Shown here: one piece after another, positions 1 through 14,200 of the stretch
How positions within the stretch are numbered: the stretch's first letter is position 1
Layout: each line of letters starts with the position of its first letter
Assembly: GCA_013398295.1 (NCBI GenBank)
Contig: VZSF01003599.1
Span: forward strand, 1,526,469 to 1,590,468
Direction: 5' to 3'
Origin: Chionis minor
Taxonomy: Eukaryota; Chordata; Aves; Charadriiformes; Chionididae
DNA length: 64,000 nucleotides
Made by a program: the position numbers and the translations under genes
Notes under the pieces: generated by a model
The model's database searches: none
Told to the model about the DNA's origin: nothing
What the model saw: only the letters and a program-made list of their open reading frames with translations

Positions 1-3000
1 AAAGTCTGTGGCGTTGCTCTGTTTGTTCTGTGGTTTCAGACCAGATACAAATCACCAGTTTCCCCTGTACGCCAGTGTTTGGACTTGCAATGGCTTCGGT
101 GAAATATGGACTTAATCCATCCCAAGAGAAGTAATAGATCCCCCGTAAGCCACAAGGTCCCTCACCTGCTTCCCCGCACCATTTGCTGCTCCGTTTTAAT
201 TCGTCCCCAGCCCCGCAGTCTGCGTATAGTGAAAGCAAAGCTAATTGCTACCGAGTGACATCATTTTGTGGTTACAGTTCTTTGTGCGGGGGTTTCTCTC
301 CCGTGTAGTGCAAGCTGTTAAGCTGCAGATTGTGGTTGCCGCTGCCTGGCAAAGGGTAAATAGCGGGAAGCAGAGGGAAGGACGGCGGGAAGTGCTGGTG
401 ACGGTTTGACGATGTGCTGATGGTTTCATGCGCTTGGCCGGGTCGGGCGGCGCAGGCTCATGTGAAACCATGCTGTGTGCTGCGCGTGTGTGGCAAAGGG
501 AGCATTTTCAATGTTGTATTTTGTATTATCACTGTATTTTGTATTTTGTATCACTGTATTTTGCTCTCTTTTTCAGATATAGGCATAGCTCAGTCTCCAT
601 CACAGTCAGCCTTAGCCTTTTTCCTTAAGTGGATAGTGAGGAATTACAGGAGTGACCGTGCAAAGTGAGGCCTCTGGGGGGGTTGAGCACCTCGATTCCC
701 TGGGTTTTCGTGCAGCTCGTCTTGGGCAGAGGAATTGGAAGGCCCAAGGAACCTTCCTACACCCGCAGAAGACAGCTGCTGTGCCAGACACTGCGTGCGT
801 GAGCGGTGACGGCAGGTCGGGACACTGGAAGCAGATGCAATTCCCCTCCTGGTGCGGGGCACCGGCAGTGGTAGGAGCTCGGCTCCACCTGCCCGCGTGG
901 CACCTGGGTCACTGGCCGTGCACAGGGAAGGCAAAGAGACCCACGCGTGCATCGACACAGACCAAGCGAAAAGCCAAACCTTGGAGTCAAAATTTGCAAA
1001 TGGCCAGTCCTATAGTAGCTGAAAGTGTTTTATCCCTGCCCACTTCCAGAGCCGGGTCTGGCTAGCGACGGTGCGGTGCCAACCTCTAACATACGGGCAC
1101 TGGGCTCCGGAGTTCTGCTTGCCTGCCGTAACTCTCTTGGCTATAAAATGGGATAAGAAAGTACCAGGTGAGAATTTCAGTGCAGTTTATGGAAATGTTC
1201 TGCATACAAAGGGAGTAGATATTTTTAAAATATAAACTACACAAACATAGGGTAATTGGAAGTATGTATTTTATTTGATCTGTTGTCACTCGTTGCCCTA
1301 AGGCAGCACTACTGGATCTGCCCTTTCAAACCCATATGATAGAATAAAGCAGATATATCCCATTTGTCCCTGCGAAGTTCTTTTTCTACCTACGCCAGGC
1401 TATTAATGCATAACAACTGCAAATAAATTTGGCTACTTTCCCCACAGTGTATTTCACTCAACATCTCCCCGTTATGCTCGCATCCATTATCTCTTCTAAC
1501 TATTCCCTCTGGGCCAGATTCAACATTCATCAAAAAACTTACATTTAATCCAACAGTGTTTGCATAAGGCGTATATACTTTCTTGCATACGCCAAATATG
1601 ACAGATATCTTAAATTCCTTCTTTAAAACCCTTTTTAGGGAAAGTCTATTATACTGTTGCTATGATGAATAATGTCTCCCCGACTTCTAATAAACTGTAT
1701 TTTATTTGTCTGAGTTAGCCCATAAATTCTTTGGGGCAGGAGGAAAGGGCATGACCATTATCCTTTTTGGCTTTTTTTGAGAGGAAGCATACATTTCCTG
1801 CACAAAATAGCAAACGGAGCCAGTTGCACTGATTGTGAGGCAGGTTGCCCAGCGCTCCCTGTTACGAGACACCTTTCAGTTGCTCATAGTTCTACCAAAC
1901 TGTATCTGTTTGTCCTGGAACGTGTGAGCGCAGCTGCTGCCTCCGTCGTTTCTGGGAGTAAAATGCAGGATAAATTTGTTATGGTTTTGTGTTAAAAAAT
2001 TCTGGCAAACAAAGTGGCAATCCTATCGTCACTTGTCTTCACAGAGCCTGTAAGCGTAAGTTATGTTTTTAAAATACCGATACTTCAGTGATAGATGTTA
2101 CAGAAAGGTTCGTTAGGAAATTAATAATTCTGTCTCAAAGCCAGTTAGTGTATTCTACATAAGGCAGGGGGTAGACACCAAACAGTGGAGATAAAGGGGA
2201 GCATTCAACAGCACCAATCCATCTCTGTGTGCTGAACGAGGCATGGGTTCGCTGGGGAAAAAAAGTAATGATGTAATTAAGAACTCTGCCATAACGTAAA
2301 AACAGCAGGAAGCTAATACTGCTCCATAAGCATCCCAACTCCTGGCATTTTCTTATTTTTATGTGCTCAAGTTTGACCTGAATAATTTTAACTTATTTGT
2401 CTGTGTGTGCAATAAATAATAGAGACTAATGCAAACAATCCAAAATGCAATTATTTCATTGAGCAGCCGTATCAATTGCATTTGGGTTTGGGTAGAATGT
2501 CTCCTACATAGCAAAAGGGATTCCTTCCCTGAAGAAAGAATTTTCTCCATTTCCCAAATTTTCTGGTGGGGTTTCCAGTTGGACAGGACAGGGAATACAT
2601 TCTATGGAAGTGGCTCTGCCAGAACCTGAGGAGGGATGTATAAACAAGAACATCACCTGGCTGTGCGATCCCATCAGCAGGGATGTTATTCTGATTTTTT
2701 GCCCGCACAACCTTTCCTCTTGCAGACGGAGAGCTGGTGCACTCGCTTGCCCTCAACAGACTTTGGATCAGGCCTTGGGCATGAGTCATGGACATAAGCA
2801 TAAGTAAAGATTGTATTTTAACATCCTATATAGTCTGCATGCATGCTGCGTCTTTGTGACTTTTTACTGAATTTATGCTTCACTTTGTGTAATGTTTATC
2901 TTGAAAAGAAGGTTTTTTAAGCTTGGCTAAGCAAAAAGACTTTTCAAGAGGGGGAACGGCTGGTTCACGCTTCAGACGGCTGTCTGTTAAATGTTATATT

Positions 3001-3103
3001 AATGATAAGATCCTAAAAGAGCTGGTTGGGGGTGAGCAATCTTTTTCTTTCTTTTTTTACACTATCTTTGCTGAAGTTTCTTTTCCGCTTATAGTGAAGG
3101 GGA

Positions 3104-3139
3104 AGTTTTCTTTTTCTTTCTTTTTTTTTTTTTTTTTAT
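3104..3139. repeat. Pyrimidine-rich T/C low-complexity run
   Basis: A tract of T with interspersed C (TTTTC units) ends in a long uninterrupted T run. It could be an old poly(A) tail in reverse orientation, but no element body is recognisable beside it. Confidence 0.7.
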
Positions 3140-6100
3140 CATCAACTTCAACCACAGGGTCAGCTTTGATTTGGGTGAGTCAGAAACATATTTATCTCTG
3201 AAGTTCTCCTTCTGTGCCTGGGAATGAAGTGTTTCTCCTCATCTCAGAAGAGAAAGACATATTTTAAATAAGAGCAGTGCCAAAAAAAGGGAAAAGGTAA
3301 TAATAGCTGTTTGTTTGACCTGCTATATAGTAGGCCTGATTTATACGTTGCTAGTACATATATGATTTTAAGAGACGACTTTAGTTTCTCCGTGGCAATG
3401 TTTATAGTTTGTTTATAGACAGAGATCTGTACTCCAGATTTTGTTCTAAACTCAGCTCAGACAGTTGTTACAGCAGATAGACTTGACCTAATACTCACCC
3501 TGTTTGAGATGTGTTTTATTTTTGCAGGCATTCCATAGTTGCAGGAAGCACTCAAGCCTTAATCTGGACCACTTGTCGGGTAGTGAAAGGAAAAAACCAA
3601 TTCCGGGAGCAATCCTCTCAAAAAACCATCCATGGGTTTTAGGGAGAGCTCAGCAGGCCCGCAAATGCTGTAGGCAGCTCTGAAATTCCCAGTTTAAGAT
3701 GGGCCAATGCGGCTTTGTTGTTGATGCCCCAAGGGAAAAGCCAAATGCAGCGCTCATCACAATGCGAATGCTTATCAAGAATAAACGGAGATTTTGCATG
3801 GTTTGATGTGTGCACCCTTTTCCTGCTTCCTCCTGCAGTTTTGGTGGAAACAAAATGGCTTAGAAGCCTGAAAACCCTGGAAACATGTTGGTTCTCAGAC
3901 TCTAACAGGTATCTCCATGGTCTTCAAGACTCTGAATTCTTTTGTCCTCCTAGTTTATGCCCTCGGGCAGGAGCACATGCCATCAGTGCAGCTGCCTATC
4001 TGTTCAGGGGGCTGTGCATAGTGAGGAGCAGGCATATGCTATTCTTGGCTGTAGCTCTTTGTGAGTATTAGACATCTTGACAAGGGTCTTTGTAATATTC
4101 TTGGCTTCTGCGGTCTCCCGTTGCCGTACCCATAGTAACTGGACTGTAAGTATGCCTGGTATCGCCAGCGCCAGGCTCTCTCACACAGGATCTCGCGTGG
4201 TGCATGTGGTAGTCTGGTAAGAAACCCGTAGCATTCTGAATCTCAGAGCAAGCAGAAGCAGTATTTGCTTCGTCTTTCCTTAGTATTTGAATTATCAATT
4301 TTTTTCTTAGATTATGGTATGGCTAAATAATGAATTTCAAGTTAAGTATACTTCAGAAACACTGCTGTGAGCTTCAATTTATTTCTTTTAGCCAAATGCA
4401 CTATTTGAAAGAAAAGGGTCTTGGAGCAGATGGAGAATATAAGCAGTGGTCTCTCACATCCACGTGCAGTTGCTCTTTGAAGCTTGTACAATCAAAATAG
4501 CAATGCAGAAGACTACCGGGGAAGAATCCACCATTCAGGATAGAAATAACATTTTCCTGTTCCCCTATTCAGCTACAGATCAGAAGATGTAATCACTATA
4601 GGCAGAGTACAATGTATTTCGCAGTAATGAGATTGTACTTACGCGATACAATTGAGTATGTCACTCCAGTAATCATTTTCTCTATATTTTCTTTTTTAAG
4701 ACCCTTGAGATCTTTGTTACCTTAGTTTTGTTCAGACCAAAGGATGATGTGATTAAGGACAAGCTGTTTTCTGCACTTTGAATTTTTTGCCTAATGTACT
4801 GAGTGAGAAACTAAATTCCAAGGCTGTAGACCATTGCAATTTCAAGTGTAGTCAAGTCAAGTGACTAAAGTCAAGTGTAGCTGTGGGTGTTCAACACCTG
4901 AGAGTTAGGCACAAGGATTTTACACTATATTCATGGCAAGGGCCTAGTAAGTACACTGTTAGTCCTACAAACACAAGCAAGAACATTGGACATGTAGTTT
5001 CAGAATACTCTGAATTACCTGACACACACCACCTCAATTCAGATGTACTTGTGGCAGATTGGGGAACGTAGTATTATCGTTATATTGTGTTCAGTTTGGA
5101 AGTGGAACTTGCTTTTTCTATTATTTATCCAGTCGCATCTTGGTAGAACAGGGAATTAGAAAGTTCTTCTAATTCTTGGAGGGAATGTTTTGATTTCTTT
5201 ATTGCAAATCCCCATTGCAGTGTTGCAATTACTACCTTTCTGCAAAGTAAATTCACTCCAAGGCCATTATGATATTCCTTTTCACTGGATGGTCCTTTTG
5301 GAAAACGAATCCACGGGAAGGAATTAGGTTGCACAAAAAAGGGAGCCATGGACAAGTAACTCAGATGCATGCAACCACAGGGAAAAACTATTGTATACGC
5401 AAACCTGTTATTCTGTGTAAGCAGTAATGATATACGGGGCTGGCATTACTGGGATTTCAAAGGTGTACAAGCTCTGTACAAGTTTTTTCTTTAAAGAATT
5501 CATGATTTGTTACTTGTAAAGTTGCATATAACATGTATCCTGTCCAGTAATGGAGCACCATTGAACTAGAATCCCTTTCAAGTAGGAGGAAGTACTGTGT
5601 TAGGAGCTTGATTTAAATAGGTTCACTTCTGAATGGCTTGGGGTTGAATGCAGACACGTGGTATATCCCCACAAACTTGAATTAGCCAGATGAATGCTTT
5701 TGCACTAACAATATTTAATTATAACTTGTTTTTATTGTCACTAAAAATGAATGGATTTGCTGAGGTGATCAATCATTTATGTCTCTTGGAAAAAAAACAT
5801 ATTTCTATAGCTATATATCCTAAAAAAATCCTATTGAAATGGTGGTCATAGAGCATTTTGGCTTGTAATACAAATAGTACTGTTTAAATTTTTTTAAAAC
5901 TCCACCAGTACAGACATTAATGGCTAAATACAGAAGGCCAGATATTCAGCAGATGCAAACTGCTGTCATTTATTTCCATTGAACTGCCACAATTCACACC
6001 GACTCAGAGAATCACTCTAATGGACCCCTTCTCCTGCCCGTACACTGAATGTTGCCTGAGTAAACAATTAGTTTTACTAATTTAATGGAAACTCTGCGTG

Positions 6101-6977
6101 TTTTCCCACGTGCGCTAACCTCAGTCTCAAGATAAGAAAAGCATACAGTGGAGATCAGTGCTGGCACGGAGAACGTTATCCAGCCTGAAGTCAAAGGGTG
6201 ACGGCAGTAGCTGCTACTTGCAAAATTCCTAACTCTCCTTGGATGGAAAATTTGGACAAACGGACAGGAAAGTGCACAGTACTCATAAAAATAATTTCAA
6301 AGACTGTGATGCTAAGAAGCACAGCTTCACCTTGCAGTAGCGCTGCTTTTTACTGCCTGTGCTGAGAGTGGTTCCACCTCCCATTTGTCAGGTGCTGGAA
6401 AGGATGTCGGTCCAACTGTGCTCCTGTGCTGACTTTGGTAAACTTGGCGGTGATTTTGTGTTTCTGAAAGCTCCATGGAAGCCAGCCACTTGCTGTAGTG
6501 CTTCAAGGTTATTTGCTCTCAGAACCTGTTGCTCCATGCCTTCTGCAGAAGATCCATTTCCCTGCTCTCCCGGAGTGCAAGCTTTCCAGTGGAGACTGGG
6601 AGGAAACAGGCTTCCTTTAGAAGTGGAAGGACTTCTAATGACTAAATAATAACCCATGTATCGTGCAACTTCCAGCAAAACTGATGGGGAGAAAAAGACT
6701 AAAGATTTGAGAATTAATTCTTTTATCCTTCTCTCTTAGGCTTTTTCTTCTGTCCTCTCAGATAGGACCCGGACTATTCAGCTGATGTCCCTTTTTTGTG
6801 CTCTCCTTTCATTTGACCAGCCTGTGTTCGAATTTGCTTACAGAAGCACATCGTCCTGAACACAGAACGGGCATAGAAAAGGCAGCTTTTCTTCATAGCT
6901 GTCTTTGGATATGGTTAATGGATTAAATGGATTAAAGAAAGGGATGGAAGAAGTAGAAATAGTTTATCTTTTAATAT

Positions 6978-7032
6978 TTTAAGAAACCCTTAACACACGT
7001 TTCGTAGATGCATGTTTAAGAAACCCTTAACA
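6978..7032. repeat. 18-bp direct repeat pair
   Basis: TTTAAGAAACCCTTAACA is present twice, at 6978-6995 and 7015-7032, separated by 19 bp. The copies are identical. It is probably a small local duplication; no function is suggested by the surroundings. Confidence 0.7.
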
Positions 7033-8079
7033 AATGGAAAGGTAATGAAGCAAAGCAATCAGCCTAATATGAAGATTGCTAGCCACCCTGAAAAAAATGA
7101 CATACGTGAATAAACAGGCTTCCTATTGCTTCTTCTAACAGTGTCCCTCTCGCATAGACCTGAGACCCAGCCCAGGGTAATGAATCATTCCCGCTAATAC
7201 TGAACACCATAAAAGGTTAAACGTAGAACTGAATGGCAATCTTGTCAGACCGTTCTCTTTCCTTAGTTGTGGAATACATACCATGATGCATTCCTCAACT
7301 GTTGTTAATTTAAAGGGTTTGAGGCTGAAAACAGGAGCTTCTGGAAATGCCATGCTGGTCCATGTGGGTTAACTTAGTCTGAAGTATCTGTGTTTTCAGT
7401 TTGAGGATCCAAAGTGACTTGGTGGAAGACCCTCATTTGCTTTTTTTCTCCACTATCTCTCTTTAATCTGAAAATGAAGGCTACCAAGATTCAATATTAG
7501 AATTCTGTGCAGATTATTAGCAGTATTATGAAAAATAATTCATACCTTAGATCATAAAAAAGTGAGAAGGTCTTGGATGTGTGTAGGTAGAAAATAAAGT
7601 ATTTTCTGTTTGGGAGGTTGTATAGTGTAAGAACAGTGTCATTTGTATTACATTAAGAATAATGTTAAATTGTGCTAAGAAGAAATCATGCAGATTTCAG
7701 ATTGGCCATGCACCACAGGAAAATATCTGTATCCAGATAGTTAAGATTTTAGAAAGATTATTTTGGCTTCTGCCAAAATAATAAAAATAATAGAAATAGA
7801 AATCTGTAATAGAAATCTCAGACCTATATTATTATCTATCCAACTATCTAGGCTCATTGTCTTCAAGCTTTTAACATATGTTCTTAACTGTGTTTTCAGG
7901 ATCAGTGTAAATAGATATATATTTTTTTGGTAATGTGTTTCCTCTTACTCCTTTGTCCATTTGGGAGCTACACAATTCTGACTAGACACGCCCGCAGAGC
8001 AAGAATATCCCACTGCTCAAAATTTTTTTTTCCTTTGCTTTCTGTTTTCATTTAGACGCATAGTCAAAATTCCATACTT

Positions 8080-8245
8080 GATCAGACTAGTGGTATAGTT
8101 AGCCCAGGATCCTGGCTTTGAGAAAAGCTAGTAACAGATGCTGCATAGGGAGGGGAAAGGAATTCTTCCGTGAGTAACCCAGGGGTAACCTGCTGGTGGG
8201 GAAGGATTTCTCCCCAAGCTACTACAGTTTGAGACTGACTTGTGC
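8080..8245 (+). mobile_element. Possible ancient amniote repeat relic
   Basis: This stretch reads like a degraded copy of a repeat common in turtles, crocodilians and birds. The recalled pattern runs: dispersed 'gatcagac-agtgg', then 'agcccag-atcctg', then 'agtaacagatgc', then 'aacc-gctgg' followed by 'aaggatttctccc'. I recognise this order of words from memory of the repeat, not from an alignment. The family name is uncertain (old CR1/L3-like LINE 3' region). No coding potential remains. Confidence 0.35.
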
Positions 8246-11200
8246 CCTGAAGTATAAAGTTTTAAATCTCTTCAAAAACTGGAGTTTTAAAAAATAGCTA
8301 TCATAATGTCACAAAACTTTTTGTGAAGTATCTATTTCTTCATAGAGTCCCATTAAGTTCTTCCCTCCCCAGTCTGTACAGTGACAGTGAGTTACGGAAG
8401 CCACTTAGGCACAGTTATGAAATAGATTTCCTTTCTGTCCCTTCTCTGTTTCATTCATTTAAATTTAATTAATGGTCAAAATTTAAAGTATATTTTTTTC
8501 CATCTTGAAAAATAAATCTTTCATTGTAACTTTTTAGAAAATAGCCTATCTAGTTGTTTGTTTTTCATTTGGAATAATTCTGAGTTTTTACTCTGATGAG
8601 AGATTGTTTAAGCAACCATCTCACTTATCTGCTGTAAAAACAGTATTTTAAAGCTGCAATTTTGTGTGAAAGAAGCCAGTTCAACGTGTAATTCTCTTCT
8701 GTCTTTGATGGATCATTTGCGCAGACATAATGAATTCTGCTGAATCTGATAACTTTATTTCTCGTAAAGTAATCACAGTAAAATAATGAGCTACCATATC
8801 ATCATTTTTGCTTTGTTTCTCATTGCTTGCCTTTTTCACTTGAAAAAGGTCCTTGAGTTCCTGATTAGTCTTCTTGGCTTAAAGGACTTGTCTTTTGCCA
8901 GGTTGGAAGAAAAAAATTATTCAGATTCTTTACTTTTGATTCACCATTGCTCTGAAATAATGAATGATAGCCTTTCTTATAATGACCCAAAACATCAAGG
9001 GTGGCTTCCTACTCACTATGAAAAGACATAAGTCCATCTTTTTCATTGGGATAAAAAACTTGTTAATAAAATCAGCACAGTGGTTCAGGTACGTTAGCCT
9101 GTCAGACCTCCAACAGGAAAGTCATAGATCTTAAGAAGAAGAAGAAGAAAGGGAAGGAGAAACAGAGGTTCATGGGAGAAAAAAAAAGGTGGAAAAATGT
9201 GGTTTCAGATGGTATCAAACAAAAGAAATGAATGTTACTGTCAGTTCTCTCCCACCAAATTTGCCTCTGCCCAGTTCAATGCTGGTACCGCCGCTCAGGT
9301 CAGAGATTTATTAAAATGCAATAAAGTGACAATTTTTCTGGAAACCTGGAACCATTCTGGAACTACTTGAAGGATTCTTCTTGTAGGGACTGATCCAAAC
9401 CCTCCAAGAGTAAATAGGATCTTTTGCATTGATTTCAAGAAGCTTTCAATTATACTGTAATCCTAATTGTTGAAACAAATGCTGAACTGCTTGTTGGCAA
9501 GGTATTTGAGGGGAAGCCACTACTACTGTTACTAATGGAATTTGTCATTAATAGAAATAAAATACCACGGTGTATTCACTGACATGGTAATAATACCTCT
9601 CTGTCTGACAACTTCGTGCAATGAAACTCATCACAAACTTGAGATTTTTGAAATATTTGAAGTGTTCAAATTCATCAGAAGTTTGAAACCTGTTGTATCA
9701 AAACTATCAGAAAGGCTTTGCATTTACTTCTCAACCAGTATATTTTACAAGTACATGCACTTTTTCAAATGCTATTTCACATGCTGTTCCTAGTGATGAC
9801 CTCTACTATGTGAGCTGGACTTAGGTATTATTTTTTACTGAAACGGGATCTCTTTAATCAGCTTTAAAAACATTGTGAACTGAAACTGCTCTTATTTAAA
9901 AGTTTAACTTTACTTTCATCAATTTATAATCAGAGTTCCTCTGGTATGTTTGATTCCTGACAAACAAGGATAAAAGTCTTGTGCCCCCATTGCTAATGAG
10001 ATGATAAAACAGCAGGGATCAAGTTTTTAATTACTACAGGCTATGCACTGGAGAGGTACCAATGATATTTTCTATTGCATGTCTAAGTTGTAACTTCAGG
10101 CTTATGACAGTCATGCTGTGTTCCTCTGCCTTTGATGATCACTCATCTTTGTCTCCTGAGAACATACAAAAATTTCTGAGCTCGGATCCTGGGGGGCTTG
10201 CAATTATTGCTGTAACCTGGCACAGGTTCCAGTGCAGTACCATTGCTGCTCCGTGAGGACCTGACGTCTGAACGGAGGGTAGGACACACGAAGCATCCAG
10301 GAACTTTTCTTCTCAGACAATCTGGATTCTCAATCCAGTCGTATGCAAGTTCCCTCAATAATTATGTTTTTAATTAAGATGCAGAATCATTTAATATTGT
10401 TTCATTTTTTCCTCTTAGAAGCACAATCTATTACCTTCTCATACATAAAGAATTATGGCCACAGGCAAACAGCAATACACATTTTTGGCACTAGGGGACT
10501 CAGGTCCTGGAAAACCGACAATACAGTCATATTTTTGGAAATGATCATCATTCCTACCCACGTTTATACGCTGGTTGAGCAAGTTCTCTTTCTTTGAATA
10601 AAATTAATACTGATGCAAGAGATTAAAATGCATTTTCTAGTAATAAATAGTTCCATTATTAGAAAGACAGAGCTGAAGCTGATGATTTTGCAGACCTATC
10701 CTTCCACAGTTTTGGAGATCTCCACCACACTGATCAACCTGCATATCTTTGACCATTATTCTGGTTACTGAAATGTTTCTTTTTCCTTTTGCTCCATGGC
10801 ACTGTCTTAGATAAGAGTGACTATTTCCTTTGGCTCCACGGCAAGGCAAACAAAAGAAGAGCCACCAGTTGTGCTAACACAGACAAAGCACAGATGGGAC
10901 CAGAACAAGGATGTTTGTAGGTTACATGGAAAGTCACCTCTCTCGGTTTCCTCAGGACTGAATCACTGCTTAGACCACCAGAAATTTGTGAGGAGAAAAA
11001 ATGAGAGGGAAACCACCCAAAGTATCTTCTCACTGAGCTTCTATGAGTTTTTTCTCCAAATACAATCTTTATCTTCTCATGAAAGAGTTTGTTAGATCGG
11101 AACATGAACCCACCAGATTCTTCAAATCAAGAAGAGGCTGTCTCCATACAGGTCATGGACCGACCAAAATTTGCTCTGAACCTGCTGCTGCTTTTTTCTG

Positions 11201-14200
11201 CCACAGCTGCACAGCTCTGCCACTGTTCTACAGAATCCCGCAGACGTAATTTCCTTTAAATTCCTTTATGCTGAGAGAGCACTCTGTGAGAAAATTATTT
11301 CATCTCTATTTCGTGTTGCCTTTTCTGTTTAATCTCCACTTGATGTCAGAGATAGGTATGTCTCAGCCTTTTTTTCACCCAAAATGAAGCTGCTATTCCT
11401 TTCCTCAGTTCCTTCAGTTTATACTTCCTCTCTGCATCTAAATCTTAACTCAGGAGGGAATTTTCCATCTGGGAAAGACCACAGAAGTAGTGACATCTCC
11501 GGCACGTAAGCGGAGTCAGCAAGGGGGGAAAGATGAGTCTGGATTCAGAAGCAGAAGATCCTCCTTGTGTGCTGAAATACAAATAATAAGAAAGTACTTT
11601 GTCTAAACTTGAAGATTTTACAGTAGCACCATTTATGCACAGGAAAAATACCAAAGGAGGTGCCTGCATGCAGAGATATTGCAAAATACCCTATGAAAGC
11701 AAACTTTAACTAATATATTCATTTCAGCAAGAATTGTGAGTTCTGATCTGACTTGGATTCTCCAGGGACAGCATGTCAGACAAATGCTACAGAAATCAAG
11801 AGACCGGATGACCCACTTCTCTCTAGTTTGAAGATAAAACCCCACTGCTTTGGTAGTCCCATCCAAACTGGCTGTAAATAATCATTCTTAAGAAAAACAG
11901 AATGGTAACTTCAAGTTCAAAAAGTACTTCACAAATTTGCAAACTTCTATTAAATAACCAACCATGATTAATGCAGTTAGCTGTAGAATTCAATTACATT
12001 TTGAAAGCAAATCATGAAGGAGACTTCATACTTGTTTTCTTTTACAACTGATATGACAGATCAAAAACATTAATGTTACAAATGCTGTACTGACTAGAAA
12101 CCAAAAATAGCTGAAATGCACTGATTTATTTTACAAATGTAGGACATCCAAGGGATAGACTATTGTTCTGTGGAGGCGATCAATGGCACTTAAGAACTAT
12201 ACAGCTTATATCAACTCAAACCAACGCTTAAACAGAATCAAGAGACATTTAATATGCTACATAATAGAACTTGAAATGAAGTTGACCATAAAATGTGTAT
12301 AATCTAAACTGCAGAAATCACTTCATTTTAATGATCTGTTCCCTAAAAAGAAAATGTAAAGTGTTTAAAAGATTTAGCAAAATGTGTGCATAGATTGAAT
12401 AAATCATCATGGGTATCAATTATATCTTGAAAATAGTGTACAGCTCTTACAACATCAAGGACTGGTTTTAATTACAGCTGCAGTGTAACTAACATTTTCT
12501 TAGTTTTAATGAATGTTGTTCTATTATAGGATTAACTTGTGCTGAAGCTGAAGAAGCCAAAAGAATTTTGAATTAAAAGAATTCCAAAGACATGTGAGAG
12601 GAACACAGAACAGCAGATTGTTTTGAAATATGTCGGATTTTGGACCAAATGCTGCTCTACTTTCTCACTCAATGAGACATCTCATTGGAGTATGGCACAC
12701 AAGATTTGGCCTTTTTTCCAGAATTGTAAAAAGTCAATATTGCAATGGGCTACAAGTGCAAAGCTGTAGTGAATTCCTATCTATATAAGAGAAATTTGCC
12801 TAACTAAATTAAGCACGTTACATAATTATAATCCTTAATATAGAGGTACATCAGTAACACCAACTCTTAAGTCCCTGTCTTTAGTTGTAAATGATGCTTG
12901 ACTGACATACTGTGTCTACCCTGGGCATGTACCACTGCGATAGCACTGATACAGCAGCGAAATCTCATCAGCTAGGCAAGGTGTTAAGTGAAATATCGTA
13001 TAAAGCTCAAAAACAACTTGGAAAACTCCTGAATCAAAAACAAAACCAAAAAAGAGTGAGTTTGCATTTATCATCAGCATTTCAAAGCATTTTAAAATTC
13101 TAATATTAAGGAATGATAGAACTCGGTTTACTACAGACCAGGGTAGAGAACCAGTGATTTCAGAGGTGACAACAGTCCGTTTAGTCCTAATTTTGTCCTA
13201 ATTTTTGTCCCTCTCTTTGCCTGGCTTACCCAAAGGGTGATAATGGTCAACTACTTGCTATTTATGTTCAGGATTTTTTTGTTTTGGTCCATTCTTAGGC
13301 TACCGGTCATGAACAAGGTCTAATGTGGGATGTAAGGAAGACTGAATTTATGATCCACAAACAATTTATGGGAAGCAGCTGGGTTTGTGTAAACATGTGA
13401 AGTGTTAGTACAGAGATGAGAAGTTATCATTCAGCCTTGAAAGAGGGCTCCGGAACACAGGAGCACAAGGAACGCTCTATTTCTGTTATGCTAAATCTAT
13501 GCCACTAGTAAATTAAACTAAGAATTCCAAGCCGAAATATTCATGTTTACAGAAAAGTGAACATAGTTCTTGAGGCTACTGCCGTTCCTCAAGCCTATGA
13601 TTTCTGTATGCTGAGGACAGAAACATTTGCATTTGGCATCTCATTTTTCAGCGAATTTCTTTCCTCTGACTTTTTCATTAAAAGAGCTGCAGTGTGTATC
13701 GAGAACATTATTTTGCTTATACAAAAGGAAAACTAGATAATAGGTGCTTTTTATGTCAAAAGGTTGTATTGCTTCTCTCCCACTGCTGGGTGGCCATAAT
13801 ATTTAAGTCATAAATGGGCAAATGTCAAAGCAGGTCTCCTGCTGTGCCTGACTCCCTCTAATAATTAGGTGCTGGTTTATTGTTCTGGGCTTAGTTGTGA
13901 GTACAGCTGTCAGCTGACATAACTGGTAATGGAAGGACCACATTCCTTATAGCTAGACAACTCCCTTCAAAATTCATGGCATATTTACAGCCGTCAGATT
14001 TGCAGCGTCAGGTTCCAGACTACGGCTGTGCACGGCAAAATAGTATCTGAACAGTGACTGCACTGTTAAATACATGTATTTAACATCAAAAATTATTATT
14101 CATACAAAATAAGGAGGATCGGACCTTCCAACCCACTATGAGCGTGCCTTGCGTTGTTTCAGAAGAACCCAACAGCCCCAACTGCCCAGCTGGGAGCTCT

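Larger units (their letters stand above)
1..8080. other. Intergenic, no supportable gene
   Basis: No exon with a recognisable protein family, no RNA gene and no clear mobile element was seen on either strand. Open frames here are short (the longest about 137 codons), overlap each other on both strands and match nothing I recognise. A pyrimidine-rich run lies near 3104-3139. An 18-bp direct repeat (TTTAAGAAACCCTTAACA) occurs at 6978-6995 and 7015-7032. The position suggests the spacer between FZD10, which lies outside the window, and PIWIL1; that placement is inference from known amniote gene order. Confidence 0.6.
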
